35,300 nt of DNA, from positions 1 through 35,300 of the forward strand of contig JAJZGX010000020.1 of assembly GCA_021804825.1 (NCBI GenBank), written 5' to 3'. Numbering within the stretch: the first letter of the stretch is position 1; every line of letters begins with the position of its first letter. The notes below the pieces were generated by a model, which did not search any database, was not told the DNA's origin, and saw only the letters and a list, made by a program, of their open reading frames with translations. Positions 15,946-23,761 of this stretch are shown piece after piece. Made by a program: the position numbers and the translations under genes. The stretch comes from Pseudomonadota bacterium (lineage in GTDB: Bacteria; Pseudomonadota; Alphaproteobacteria; Rhizobiales; Beijerinckiaceae).

Positions 15946-16839
15946 ATGCTCGACCCGCTGATTGCCGATATGGAAGCTCGTTCTAAAGCCGCGGGGGTCA
16001 AAGATATGTTTGACACCGATTCTGGGCCGGAAGCGCGGGCTCGCGCCAATCATTTGCGGGCCAATTTTTATCCGCGCCCTGATATAGCGGTTGGATCTGC
16101 CACCACCGAGCTATGTGACGGCCCGCGCGGCGCGATAGAGTTGCGCGTGGTGCGCCCGATCCATGGACGCGGTTCCGCCACCGTCGTTTATTTCCACGGC
16201 GGCGGCTGGATCGTCGGCGATCTTGAATCGCATGCCGCCCATGCGGCGCGCATCGCCGATGAGGCGGACGCCACGGTCATCAATGTCGGCTACCGGCTGG
16301 CACCGGAAGAACCGTTTCCGGCGGGAGTCGACGATGCGCTGGCTGCGACGCGGCATGTCTGGAAAAACATCGCCCATTATGGCGGCGACAAAGCCAAGTT
16401 TGCGGTGGCGGGAGACAGCGCTGGCGGCAATCTGGCGGCGGTTGCGGCGATCATGTGCCGCGATGAGGGCATTGCGCTGCGCGCGCAATTGCTGCTCTAT
16501 CCGGCGACCAATCTTGCCGGACGCAGCGAAGATCGAGTGCATCGGCATTATTTCGGCGGCAAGGCGCTGGAAAATTCTGGCAGCTGGAAGGCTTCACCGG
16601 CGCTGGCATCGAGCCTTGGCGGCCTTGCGCCGACCATCCTTGGCTTTGGCAAGTATGATTTCCTTTACAAGGACAATGAAGCCTTTGCAGCCAAGCTGCG
16701 CGCCGCTGGCAATGACCTGACCTGCCGCGAATTTCCTGACCTGAACCACGGGTTTTTCAGCTTTACGAAGATTTCGCAAAGCGCTCTCAAAGCCGCGCAA
16801 TTGCTTTGCGCGGATTTGAAACATCGCCTGCACGGCTGA
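15946..16839 (+). CDS. HSL-family alpha/beta hydrolase (esterase)
   Basis: A 297-residue cytoplasmic hydrolase of the hormone-sensitive lipase family. The oxyanion-hole motif HGGGW is at 84-88, the nucleophile is Ser158 in GDSAGG, and the other triad residues are Asp238 (GKYDFLYKDN) and His268 (NHGFFS). YRLAPEEPFPAG is the family's conserved loop. The stretch between YPATNL and KASPAL (about 185-217) is shorter than in the homologues I remember, which carry a W-rich cap segment of 20-30 more residues there. It has a GGAGAGG ribosome site and lies 24 bases after the binding-protein gene, so it belongs to the ABC operon. A role in cleaving an imported ester or amide is inferred. A hairpin overlaps its stop codon. 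Confidence 0.88.
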   Translation: MLDPLIADMEARSKAAGVKDMFDTDSGPEARARANHLRANFYPRPDIAVGSATTELCDGPRGAIELRVVRPIHGRGSATVVYFHGGGWIVGDLESHAAHAARIADEADATVINVGYRLAPEEPFPAGVDDALAATRHVWKNIAHYGGDKAKFAVAGDSAGGNLAAVAAIMCRDEGIALRAQLLLYPATNLAGRSEDRVHRHYFGGKALENSGSWKASPALASSLGGLAPTILGFGKYDFLYKDNEAFAAKLRAAGNDLTCREFPDLNHGFFSFTKISQSALKAAQLLCADLKHRLHG

Positions 16840-16856
16840 GGCCAAGCTCTCAGCCG
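16833..16856. terminator. Hairpin between convergent esterase and ppdK
   Basis: CGGCTGAG (16833-16840), which includes the esterase stop codon, pairs perfectly with CTCAGCCG (16849-16856) across an 8-base loop. It lies between convergent genes. No T-run follows, so it could be a bidirectional 3'-end structure instead of a classical terminator. Confidence 0.5.
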
Positions 16857-16874
16857 CGCCGCATGATCGTGGCT

Positions 16875-19553
16875 TTATGCCTGCCCTTCGGCTTTGCGCC
16901 CCAGCGCGGCCTGCGCAGCGGCGAGGCGGGCGATCGGCACCCGGAAGGGCGAGCAGGAGACGTAATCCAGCCCGGTCTGCTCACAGAAGTGGATCGAGGC
17001 CGGATCGCCGCCATGTTCGCCGCAAATCCCGAGCTTCATGCCGGGCCGTACAGCACGCCCGCGCTCAGCCGCCAGGCGCACCAACTGGCCGACGCCATCC
17101 TGATCAAGCGTCACAAAGGGATCATGCGCCAAAATGCCCTTGGCGACGTAAGCACCGAGAAACGAAGCGGCATCGTCGCGCGAAATGCCCAACGTTGTCT
17201 GGGTAAGGTCATTGGTGCCGAAGGAGAAAAACTCGGCGCTCTGGGCAATGTCGCCTGCCATCAGGGCGGCGCGCGGCAGCTCGATCATGGTGCCGATGTG
17301 GTGGGTCACCGCGACCCCGGTTTCTTCGGCGACCTTGGCCGCCATTGCGGTGATACGGACTTTGACATCGTCGAGTTCGGCCCGCGCCATCACCAGGGGC
17401 ACCATGATTTCAACTGTTACCGGTGCGCCTGTGCTCTTGCCTGCCGCCACCGCGCCTTCAAAAATCGCCCGCGCCTGCATTTCCGCGATTTCGGGGAATG
17501 CAATGGCAAGGCGCACGCCGCGGAAACCGAGCATCGGATTGAATTCATGTAATTCGGCGGCGCGCCTTTTAAGCTGCTCGCCAGTGACATTCAGCGCTGC
17601 GGCTACTTCGGCAATTTCTGCCTCGGTCTGAGGCAAAAACTCATGTAAGGGCGGGTCAAGCAGGCGGATGGTGACCGGCAGACCGGCCATGATCTCGAAC
17701 AATTGTGTGAAATCATCGCGCTGATAGGGCAGCAATTTGGCCAGAGCCGCGCGCCGTCCCGCTTCGCTGTCGGCCAAAATCATCTCGCGCACCGCGATGA
17801 TGCGATCCGCCTCAAAGAACATGTGTTCGGTGCGGCAGAGACCAATGCCTTCGGCGCCGAATTGCCGGGCCATGCGTGCATCTGCGGGGGTTTCGGCATT
17901 GGCGCGCACCTTCATGCGACGCGCGCCATCGGCCCATTGCATCAGGGTGGCAAATTCATCGGAGAGCTCGGGTTGGCGCATGGCTACAGCACCCGCCAGC
18001 ACCTGACCCGTCGCGCCATCGAGCGTGATGATATCGCCCTTGCGGAATGTCTGGCCGCTCGCCTGCATGGTTGCTGTGGCATAATCGACCCGGATCGCGC
18101 CCGCGCCCGAAACGCAGGGCTTGCCCATGCCGCGCGCCACCACGGCAGCGTGCGAGGTCATGCCGCCGCGGGTGGTGAGAATGCCTTCTGATGCGTGCAT
18201 GCCGTGAATATCTTCGGGCGAGGTTTCCACCCGCACCAGAATCACTTTGCGCCCGGCGGTTTTCAGGGCTTCGGCCTCGTCGGAGGAAAAGCATATCTCG
18301 CCGCAAGCCGCGCCCGGCGAGGCCGGCAGGCCAGTGGCGATGAGGTTGCGCTTGGCATCGGGATCGAGTGTGGGATGCAGCAATTGATCGAGCGCGCCGG
18401 GATCGATGCGCCCTACCGCCTCATCGCGGGAAATCAGCCCTTCTTCGGCCATATCGACGGCCATGCGGATGGCGGCTTTGGCGGTGCGTTTGCCGCCGCG
18501 GGTCTGCAACATCCATAATTTGCCGCGCTCGATGGTGAATTCCATGTCCTGCATGTCGCGGTAATGACGTTCGAGCTTCTGCGTGGTCGCCACGAACTCG
18601 GTAAAGGCCCGCGGCATCAGCACTTCCAGCGACGGCTTGTCGGAATGGGCCGCGATGCGCGCTACTTCAGTGATGTTTTGCGGCGTTCTGATGCCCGCCA
18701 CCACGTCTTCACCCTGAGCATTGACGAGAAACTCGCCATAAAGCTCATTGGTTCCGGTCGAGGGATTGCGCGTGAAGGCAACGCCGGTGGCGGATGTCTC
18801 GCCCATATTGCCGAAGACCATGGCCTGAACATTCACCGCCGTGCCCCAGCTCGCCGGGATATCGTTGAGCTTGCGGTAGGTGATCGCCCGCTGGTTCATC
18901 CAGCTGGAAAACACCGCGTCAATCGCCCCCCAGAGCTGCGCGTGGGGATCCTGAGGGAAAGGCTTGCCTGAGACGGCAACGACTTTGTCCTTGTAGAGCG
19001 AGACAACCTTGCTCCAATCGTCGGCATCAAGGTCGGTATCGAGATCATGCCCGTGCTGGGATTTGTAGTCTTCGAGAATATCCTCGAAATTGTGATGATC
19101 GATGTCGAGCACGACGTTGCAATACATCTGGATGAAGCGGCGGTAGCTGTCCCAGGCAAAACGGGCGTCGTCCGAACCGGCGGCCAGCGCCATGACGGTG
19201 ACGTCATTGAGGCCAAGATTGAGCACCGTATCCATCATGCCGGGCATGGAAGCGCGTGCGCCTGAGCGCACGGACACCAGCAGCGGGTTAGTTGCATCGC
19301 CGAATTGACGGTTGGCGAGGGTGCCGACTTCCGCCATGGCGGCCTCGACCTGCGCCTTGAGTTCTGCGGGATGGCTGCGCTCATGGGCGTAAAAATGCGT
19401 GCAGGCAGCTGTGGAAATCGTGAAGCCGGGAGGCACCGGCAGGCCCAGCAAGGCCATTTCCGCAAGATTGGCACCCTTGCCACCGAGCAGGTCGCGCATT
19501 GAAGAACGGCCCTCGGCCGCGCCATTGCCAAACTTGAAAACCCATTGTGTCAT
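16875..19553 (-). CDS. ppdK: Pyruvate, phosphate dikinase
   Basis: Interconverts pyruvate, ATP and Pi with PEP, AMP and PPi in the cytoplasm. The 892-residue length is typical. The N-terminal nucleotide domain has GGKGANLAEM and SVRSGARASMPGMMDTVLNLG. The swivelling domain has the phospho-histidine His468 in GGMTSHAAVVARGMGKP, next to the regulatory threonine position (Thr466). The C-terminal PEP/pyruvate barrel contains GIGLCRTEHMFF, IGTMIELPRA, FFSFGTNDLTQTTLG and the catalytic cysteine in CGEHGGDP. It can serve gluconeogenesis or a PPi-linked glycolysis. It is 76 bases downstream of the DUF3237 gene, possibly on the same transcript. In some Rhizobiales it lies elsewhere. Confidence 0.97.
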   Translation of the reverse strand: MTQWVFKFGNGAAEGRSSMRDLLGGKGANLAEMALLGLPVPPGFTISTAACTHFYAHERSHPAELKAQVEAAMAEVGTLANRQFGDATNPLLVSVRSGARASMPGMMDTVLNLGLNDVTVMALAAGSDDARFAWDSYRRFIQMYCNVVLDIDHHNFEDILEDYKSQHGHDLDTDLDADDWSKVVSLYKDKVVAVSGKPFPQDPHAQLWGAIDAVFSSWMNQRAITYRKLNDIPASWGTAVNVQAMVFGNMGETSATGVAFTRNPSTGTNELYGEFLVNAQGEDVVAGIRTPQNITEVARIAAHSDKPSLEVLMPRAFTEFVATTQKLERHYRDMQDMEFTIERGKLWMLQTRGGKRTAKAAIRMAVDMAEEGLISRDEAVGRIDPGALDQLLHPTLDPDAKRNLIATGLPASPGAACGEICFSSDEAEALKTAGRKVILVRVETSPEDIHGMHASEGILTTRGGMTSHAAVVARGMGKPCVSGAGAIRVDYATATMQASGQTFRKGDIITLDGATGQVLAGAVAMRQPELSDEFATLMQWADGARRMKVRANAETPADARMARQFGAEGIGLCRTEHMFFEADRIIAVREMILADSEAGRRAALAKLLPYQRDDFTQLFEIMAGLPVTIRLLDPPLHEFLPQTEAEIAEVAAALNVTGEQLKRRAAELHEFNPMLGFRGVRLAIAFPEIAEMQARAIFEGAVAAGKSTGAPVTVEIMVPLVMARAELDDVKVRITAMAAKVAEETGVAVTHHIGTMIELPRAALMAGDIAQSAEFFSFGTNDLTQTTLGISRDDAASFLGAYVAKGILAHDPFVTLDQDGVGQLVRLAAERGRAVRPGMKLGICGEHGGDPASIHFCEQTGLDYVSCSPFRVPIARLAAAQAALGRKAEGQA

Positions 19554-19629
19554 GCGAGATGATCCCCTTCAAAACCGGCGAATGTCTGCCGCAAATCGAA
19601 CGCCAGCGCAATTCGACATGGGGATGGCA

Positions 19630-20115
19630 TCAGCCAAGCTGAAAAACCCCGATCCGCACGGCATTTTCTCCCGGCACGGGTTCCAGCGTGCCGACAAAAA
19701 CGCCCTGATTGAGGAATTCGTAGCGACCCGCCGGGGCGGCAAAAACCGGGGCGGTGAAGGATGGGCGCAAGCGCGGCGCGCCGGATTCCGGGCGGATGTT
19801 GACGCCGCAATTGGTGATCTTGATCACCACGCCGTCATCGCTGCGCATGAAATAGCTGGCCTCGACCAGTGAGGTGCCATCGGTGCGATGCAGGTTCCAG
19901 TCCATACCACCGGGGATGATGCTGCCCTGCAGGCGCGGCCCTCTGAACCGCCCGCCGGTAATTGGGATGATGCGTTGCAGGCCTTCGGGCCGCTGGCCGA
20001 CTTCCTCGATGGGCCCGATTGTCACCAGCGCGGTATAGATCCAGTGCAAATGCGGATGGCTAGTTTCGGGCAGATGGTAGCGCGCCGGATCGTCCAGAAA
20101 TTTCAGATTACTCAT
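19630..20115 (-). CDS. DUF3237 domain protein
   Basis: A 161-residue protein with the features of the DUF3237 family: an N-terminal strand (HPHLHWIYTALVTIGPIEEVG), the glycine-rich turn ITGGRFRGPRLQGSIIPGGMDW, and a C-terminal barrel strand with YEFLNQGVFVGTLEP. The family forms a small beta-barrel of unknown biochemical role; no catalytic residues can be named. The start has GAGG nine bases upstream. It is 15 bases after tadA on the same strand and 76 bases before ppdK, so co-transcription with tadA is likely. No signal peptide is seen. Confidence 0.8.
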   Translation of the reverse strand: MSNLKFLDDPARYHLPETSHPHLHWIYTALVTIGPIEEVGQRPEGLQRIIPITGGRFRGPRLQGSIIPGGMDWNLHRTDGTSLVEASYFMRSDDGVVIKITNCGVNIRPESGAPRLRPSFTAPVFAAPAGRYEFLNQGVFVGTLEPVPGENAVRIGVFQLG

Positions 20116-20130
20116 GATTTTGAGCCTCGT

Positions 20131-20583
20131 TCATCTTCTTGTCGCAAAAAAATCGCTCAGCAGGGCGGCGGCAGCGCGTTCCTGAAAGCCTGAATAGACC
20201 TCTGGCGCGTGGTGGCAGGTGGGGCTGGCAAAAAACCTCGGGCCGTTGTCGACTGCGCCGCCTTTCGGGTCGGATGCGCCAAAATACAGGCGCCTGATTC
20301 GCGCGAATGATATCGCCGCGGCGCACATGGCGCAGGGCTCCAATGTCACATAGAGATCACAATCGGTCAGCCGCTCCTGCCCAAGCAGCAGCGCGCCCTG
20401 CCTGATGACGCGGATTTCGGCGTGGCCGGTAGGGTCGGGCGGGTCGCGTGTGGCATTGCCGGCGGCTGCGATGATGCGACCTGACGCCACCAGCACCGCG
20501 CCAACCGGCACTTCGCCGCGCGCGTCGGCGGCTCTGGCTTGCTCGAGCGCGCGGGTCATCGGGTCAAGGGTCTCGTCTTGCAT
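20131..20583 (-). CDS. tadA: tRNA(Arg) adenosine deaminase TadA
   Basis: Deaminates A34 to inosine in the anticodon of tRNA-Arg(ACG), an essential modification. The zinc site is intact: His54 and the proton-shuttling Glu56 in GHAEIRVI, and Cys84/Cys87 in LEPCAMC. The C-terminal helix with FFATRR fits the family. Length is 150 residues. I chose the ATG at 20583 because GGGAG stands seven bases upstream; an upstream in-frame start would overlap rluB's leader more. It is divergent from rluB, an arrangement common in Alphaproteobacteria, with rsmD following rluB. Confidence 0.95.
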   Translation of the reverse strand: MQDETLDPMTRALEQARAADARGEVPVGAVLVASGRIIAAAGNATRDPPDPTGHAEIRVIRQGALLLGQERLTDCDLYVTLEPCAMCAAAISFARIRRLYFGASDPKGGAVDNGPRFFASPTCHHAPEVYSGFQERAAAALLSDFFATRR

Positions 20584-20627
20584 CAATGCACTCCCCAAAG
20601 GCCGAAGTCTCTGCTATCAATCACGAC

Positions 20628-22193
20628 ATGGATAAGCAATCACATCGCGGCTCTCGGCCGCAGGGTCGTGGCGGCGAAAGTCGCGGGGGCAAATTTGGCG
20701 AGGCGCGCGGCAAGTCGGCCCAATCACGCGGCAAAGACGGTGCCAGCGGCAGCAAGGATGGCAAGGGGCGTTCTCCCAGCGCCGATGGCACAAAGCGCTT
20801 TTATGGTGATAAGGCTTCTTCGTCGCCCCATAGCGCTTCCAAGCGTTATGCCCCGGCGCGCGCCTATGGCGGCGAGGGTGGTGGCAAGGATGGCAAAAAG
20901 CCGATAAGGCCGCCGCAGCCCACCGGGCCGAAACCGCCACCGGCACCCAGACCTGCGCCCAAGCCGTCAAGCGAAGCGCAACGAATCGCCAAGGTCATGG
21001 CTCGGGCCGGCCTTTGTTCGCGCCGCGATGCCGAGGGCTGGATTGCGCAGGGGCGCGTTGCCGTAAATGGCGTTGTTCTTGAAAGTCCAGCGTTTAATGT
21101 GTCGCCCGGCGACCAGATCACCGTTGATGGCGTCGCTCTCCAGGCGCGCGAACGCACCAGGCTGTTTGCGTTTCACAAGCCGCGCGGCCTTGTCACGACG
21201 GATCGCGACCCGGAAGGGCGTCCCACAGTGTTCGCGCATCTGGCCCATGTCGTGCCGATCGGTGCCGATCAGACATTGCCGCGGGTCGTCTCCATCGGGC
21301 GGCTGGATATCAATACCGAAGGGCTGCTGCTGCTGACCAATGATGGCGGTCTGGCGCGGGTGCTGGAATTGCCCGCTACCGCGTGGGTGCGGCGTTATCG
21401 GGTGCGTGCCAATGGTTCGATCGAGCAGCCGGCGCTTGATGCCTTGAAGAATGGCATCACCATTGATGGCGTTGATTATCAGGGGATCGAAGCGACGCTT
21501 GATAGCGTGCAGGGTGCCAATGTCTGGATGACCATGGGTCTGCGCGAAGGCAAGAACCGCGAAATCAAGAAGGTGCTGGAGCATCTGGGCCTCGCGGTGA
21601 CGCGGCTGATTCGCATTTCCTTCGGGCCGTTCCAGCTTGGCGAACTTGCCGCTGGTGCTGTCGAGGAAATTCGCACACGCACTTTGAAGGAGCAGTTAGG
21701 CCCGCGACTGGCGCTTGAAGCGGGCGCTGATTTTGACAGTCCCGTAGGCGCGCCGCTGGCACCGGGTGAAGACGCTCCGCTGCCAGGCACCGTGCCGCTG
21801 CGCGAACAGCGCGGCCGCCCGCGGCTGTCGCTGAAAACTCCGCAGGCAGCAGCCCCGGAACCGGCGCGCGAGCGTCCCGCGCCAAGAGCGCGCAAGCATG
21901 TCTCGACATTGCGGGCCGAGCGCGACGATGATCGTCGGCACGGCACCAGAACCCGCACGGAAAAAGCCATCACCGAGGATCGCAAAGGCCGCGAGGTTCG
22001 GGTCGAGCGGGTGGTAGCGGCACGGGCACCGCGTGGTGGCGCGCGCTTTGACGCCCCCGACAAGCGCAATGCCCGGCGCTTTGCTTCCGGCCATGATAGT
22101 CAGTCCGAGCCGCAGGGTGCAAAGCCCGGAAAAGGGCCGCGCCCGCGTGACGATGGCAAAGGCCCGCGCCGTCCGCCCCGGTCGCGCGGCTGA
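20628..22193 (+). CDS. rluB: RsuA/RluB-family pseudouridine synthase with long basic tails
   Basis: Forms pseudouridine in rRNA; the closest match is RluB (23S rRNA U2605). The 521-residue protein has an N-terminal disordered region rich in Gly, Ser, Lys and Arg with proline repeats (1-115), an S4 RNA-binding domain (116-170: IAKVMARAGLCSRRDAEGWI), and a catalytic domain (about 178-350) with catalytic Asp227 in GRLDINTEG. A second basic disordered region follows (about 360-521) and ends RRPPRSRG. The E. coli enzyme has about 290 residues, so nearly half of this protein is low-complexity. The start ATG at 20628 is taken from the charged N-terminus; no clear ribosome site is visible. Two bases separate its stop from rsmD. 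Confidence 0.92.
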   Translation: MDKQSHRGSRPQGRGGESRGGKFGEARGKSAQSRGKDGASGSKDGKGRSPSADGTKRFYGDKASSSPHSASKRYAPARAYGGEGGGKDGKKPIRPPQPTGPKPPPAPRPAPKPSSEAQRIAKVMARAGLCSRRDAEGWIAQGRVAVNGVVLESPAFNVSPGDQITVDGVALQARERTRLFAFHKPRGLVTTDRDPEGRPTVFAHLAHVVPIGADQTLPRVVSIGRLDINTEGLLLLTNDGGLARVLELPATAWVRRYRVRANGSIEQPALDALKNGITIDGVDYQGIEATLDSVQGANVWMTMGLREGKNREIKKVLEHLGLAVTRLIRISFGPFQLGELAAGAVEEIRTRTLKEQLGPRLALEAGADFDSPVGAPLAPGEDAPLPGTVPLREQRGRPRLSLKTPQAAAPEPARERPAPRARKHVSTLRAERDDDRRHGTRTRTEKAITEDRKGREVRVERVVAARAPRGGARFDAPDKRNARRFASGHDSQSEPQGAKPGKGPRPRDDGKGPRRPPRSRG

Positions 22194-22195
22194 TC

Positions 22196-22753
22196 ATGCG
22201 GATCGTTGGTGGGGCGCTGCGCGGACGGGCCTTGCAGGCCCCTTCCGGGCGTGACATCCGGCCGACTTCCGACCGGTTGCGCGAGAGCCTGTTCAATATC
22301 CTGCAGCACAGACATGATTTCGGCTTCGAGGCCGCCTTCATTGTTGATGTATTTGCAGGCACTGGTGCCCTGGGCCTGGAGGCTTTATCGCGCGGGGCGG
22401 CTTTCGCGCTGTTTGTCGATTCCGGCGCTGAGGCGCGGGCTTTGCTGCGGCAAAACATCGAAGCGCTGGGACAGGGCGGCAAAAGCCGCATTTTCCGGCG
22501 CGATGCGACACAACTCGGCGAGACTCCGCCTGGCCAGACCTTCGATCTGGCTTTGCTTGATCCGCCCTATGGCGCGGGCCTGGCTGATCTGGCACTGGCA
22601 GGCCTGGTCAGCGGCGGCTGGTTGAAGCCCGGTGCGCTGGTGGTGGTGGAAGAGGAAGCTTCGGCAAGCATCGACGCGCCCTCAAGCCTTGGTTTGCAAG
22701 AAACGCGCCTGTTCGGTGCGACGGCCTTGCATTTTTTCACTTTTGGCGGCTGA
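22196..22753 (+). CDS. rsmD: 16S rRNA (guanine966-N2)-methyltransferase
   Basis: Methylates G966 of 16S rRNA with S-adenosylmethionine. The 185-residue protein has the family N-terminus RIVGGALRGR, RPTSDRLRESLFNIL, the SAM loop DVFAGTGALG (51-60), and the catalytic DPPY (122-125). Its start is two bases after the rluB stop, giving a tight rluB-rsmD unit for rRNA modification. The stop is 13 bases from the convergent LysR gene. Confidence 0.95.
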   Translation: MRIVGGALRGRALQAPSGRDIRPTSDRLRESLFNILQHRHDFGFEAAFIVDVFAGTGALGLEALSRGAAFALFVDSGAEARALLRQNIEALGQGGKSRIFRRDATQLGETPPGQTFDLALLDPPYGAGLADLALAGLVSGGWLKPGALVVVEEEASASIDAPSSLGLQETRLFGATALHFFTFGG

Positions 22754-22766
22754 AATCGGACGCAGC

Positions 22767-23657
22767 TCAATGCTTGTGCACCATGGCGGCACCGGCCTCA
22801 CTGACAGCTTCAAATATCCAGTCTGCGACAGCCCGCACACGAGCAAGATCCTTGATGTCGTCGTGAACCGTCAACCAGTAACTGCGCATGATTTTGCAGT
22901 CCGGCAGGATGCGCACGAGATCGGCATGGTTGATGCCGACATAATCGTGAACAAAGCCAACGCCGACACCGGCCTTGATCGCTTCCACCTGACCCGCCAC
23001 CGAGGCGCATTCAAACCGCGTGCGGGCGGGCAGTGTGAGATCATCGAAGAAATTGAGCTGACGGCTGAACAGCAGGTCGCCGATATAGGTGACGATACGC
23101 AGGGCGGCCAAATCGGCCCGGCTCGTCGGCATGCCGTGGCGCGCGATGAAATCGGCACTGGCATAGAGGCTGAGCGAATAATCGCTGAGTTTCCGCACGC
23201 TGAGGCGGCCGTGCTCGGGCCGGTCGATGGTGACGGCAAGATCGGCTTCGCGTTTGGCCAGTGAAAAGGTGCGCGGCAGCGGCGCCAACTGGATCAACAG
23301 ATCAGGATGGCGCTGCAACAGACTGGTCATGCGCGGGCTGAGAAAAAAGGCGCCAAAGCCGTCGGGTGCGCCGATGCGCACGGTGCCGCTCACGCAGACA
23401 TTCGTGCCGGCAAGCTCGGCCTGCGCCGCCAGCATAGCCGTTTCCATGCGTTCGGCGTGCTGCAGAAACTGTTCGCCCGCCGCAGTGAGCACCACGCCGG
23501 TTGTGCGGCGCTCGAATAATTTCACACGCAACGCAGCCTCAAGCGCATTGACGCGGCGGCTGACCGTGGCATGATCAAGGTGCAACTGCCGCGCTGCAGC
23601 CAGTAATTGGCCGCTGCGCGCCACGCTCAAAAAGATCCTCGCCTGATCCCAATCCAT
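22767..23657 (-). CDS. LysR-family transcriptional regulator
   Basis: A 296-residue regulator with an N-terminal winged helix-turn-helix (about 1-60: MDWDQARIFLSVARSGQLLAA up to the ARQLHLDHATVSRRVNALE recognition helix) and a C-terminal substrate-binding-like domain for an inducer. The ATG at 23657 gives the family's normal N-terminus; an upstream in-frame start would add 37 residues within the intergenic region. It is divergent from mmsA across 104 bases that contain an 8-base inverted repeat. By the usual LysR rule it probably controls mmsA, possibly with the GH3 gene, and its own expression. The inducer is unknown; a valine or propionate-related metabolite would fit mmsA. Confidence 0.92.
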   Translation of the reverse strand: MDWDQARIFLSVARSGQLLAAARQLHLDHATVSRRVNALEAALRVKLFERRTTGVVLTAAGEQFLQHAERMETAMLAAQAELAGTNVCVSGTVRIGAPDGFGAFFLSPRMTSLLQRHPDLLIQLAPLPRTFSLAKREADLAVTIDRPEHGRLSVRKLSDYSLSLYASADFIARHGMPTSRADLAALRIVTYIGDLLFSRQLNFFDDLTLPARTRFECASVAGQVEAIKAGVGVGFVHDYVGINHADLVRILPDCKIMRSYWLTVHDDIKDLARVRAVADWIFEAVSEAGAAMVHKH

Positions 23658-23668
23658 GAATGAGCCTG

Positions 23669-23713
23669 TTTTTGCATAACGGATGAGCGAACTATCATAT
23701 TGCTGTGCAAAAA
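23669..23713. promoter_or_regulatory. Inverted repeat in the LysR-mmsA divergent promoter region
   Basis: TTTTTGCA (23669-23676) and TGCAAAAA (23706-23713) are perfect reverse complements separated by 29 bases, in the 104-base region between the LysR gene and mmsA. The arms lie at the two edges where a tetrameric LysR protein could bind recognition and activation half-sites. The AT-rich centre contains TATCAT, which could be a -10 element for mmsA. Confidence 0.4.
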
Positions 23714-23761
23714 TAAATAAAGCATCGAGATTGTGTGATAACTTCAAGGGAGTGAGTGAAC

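Noticed and set aside
20640-20980. Repetitive GC-rich DNA as a repeat element
   Set aside because: It is the coding sequence of the low-complexity N-terminal tail of the pseudouridine synthase.
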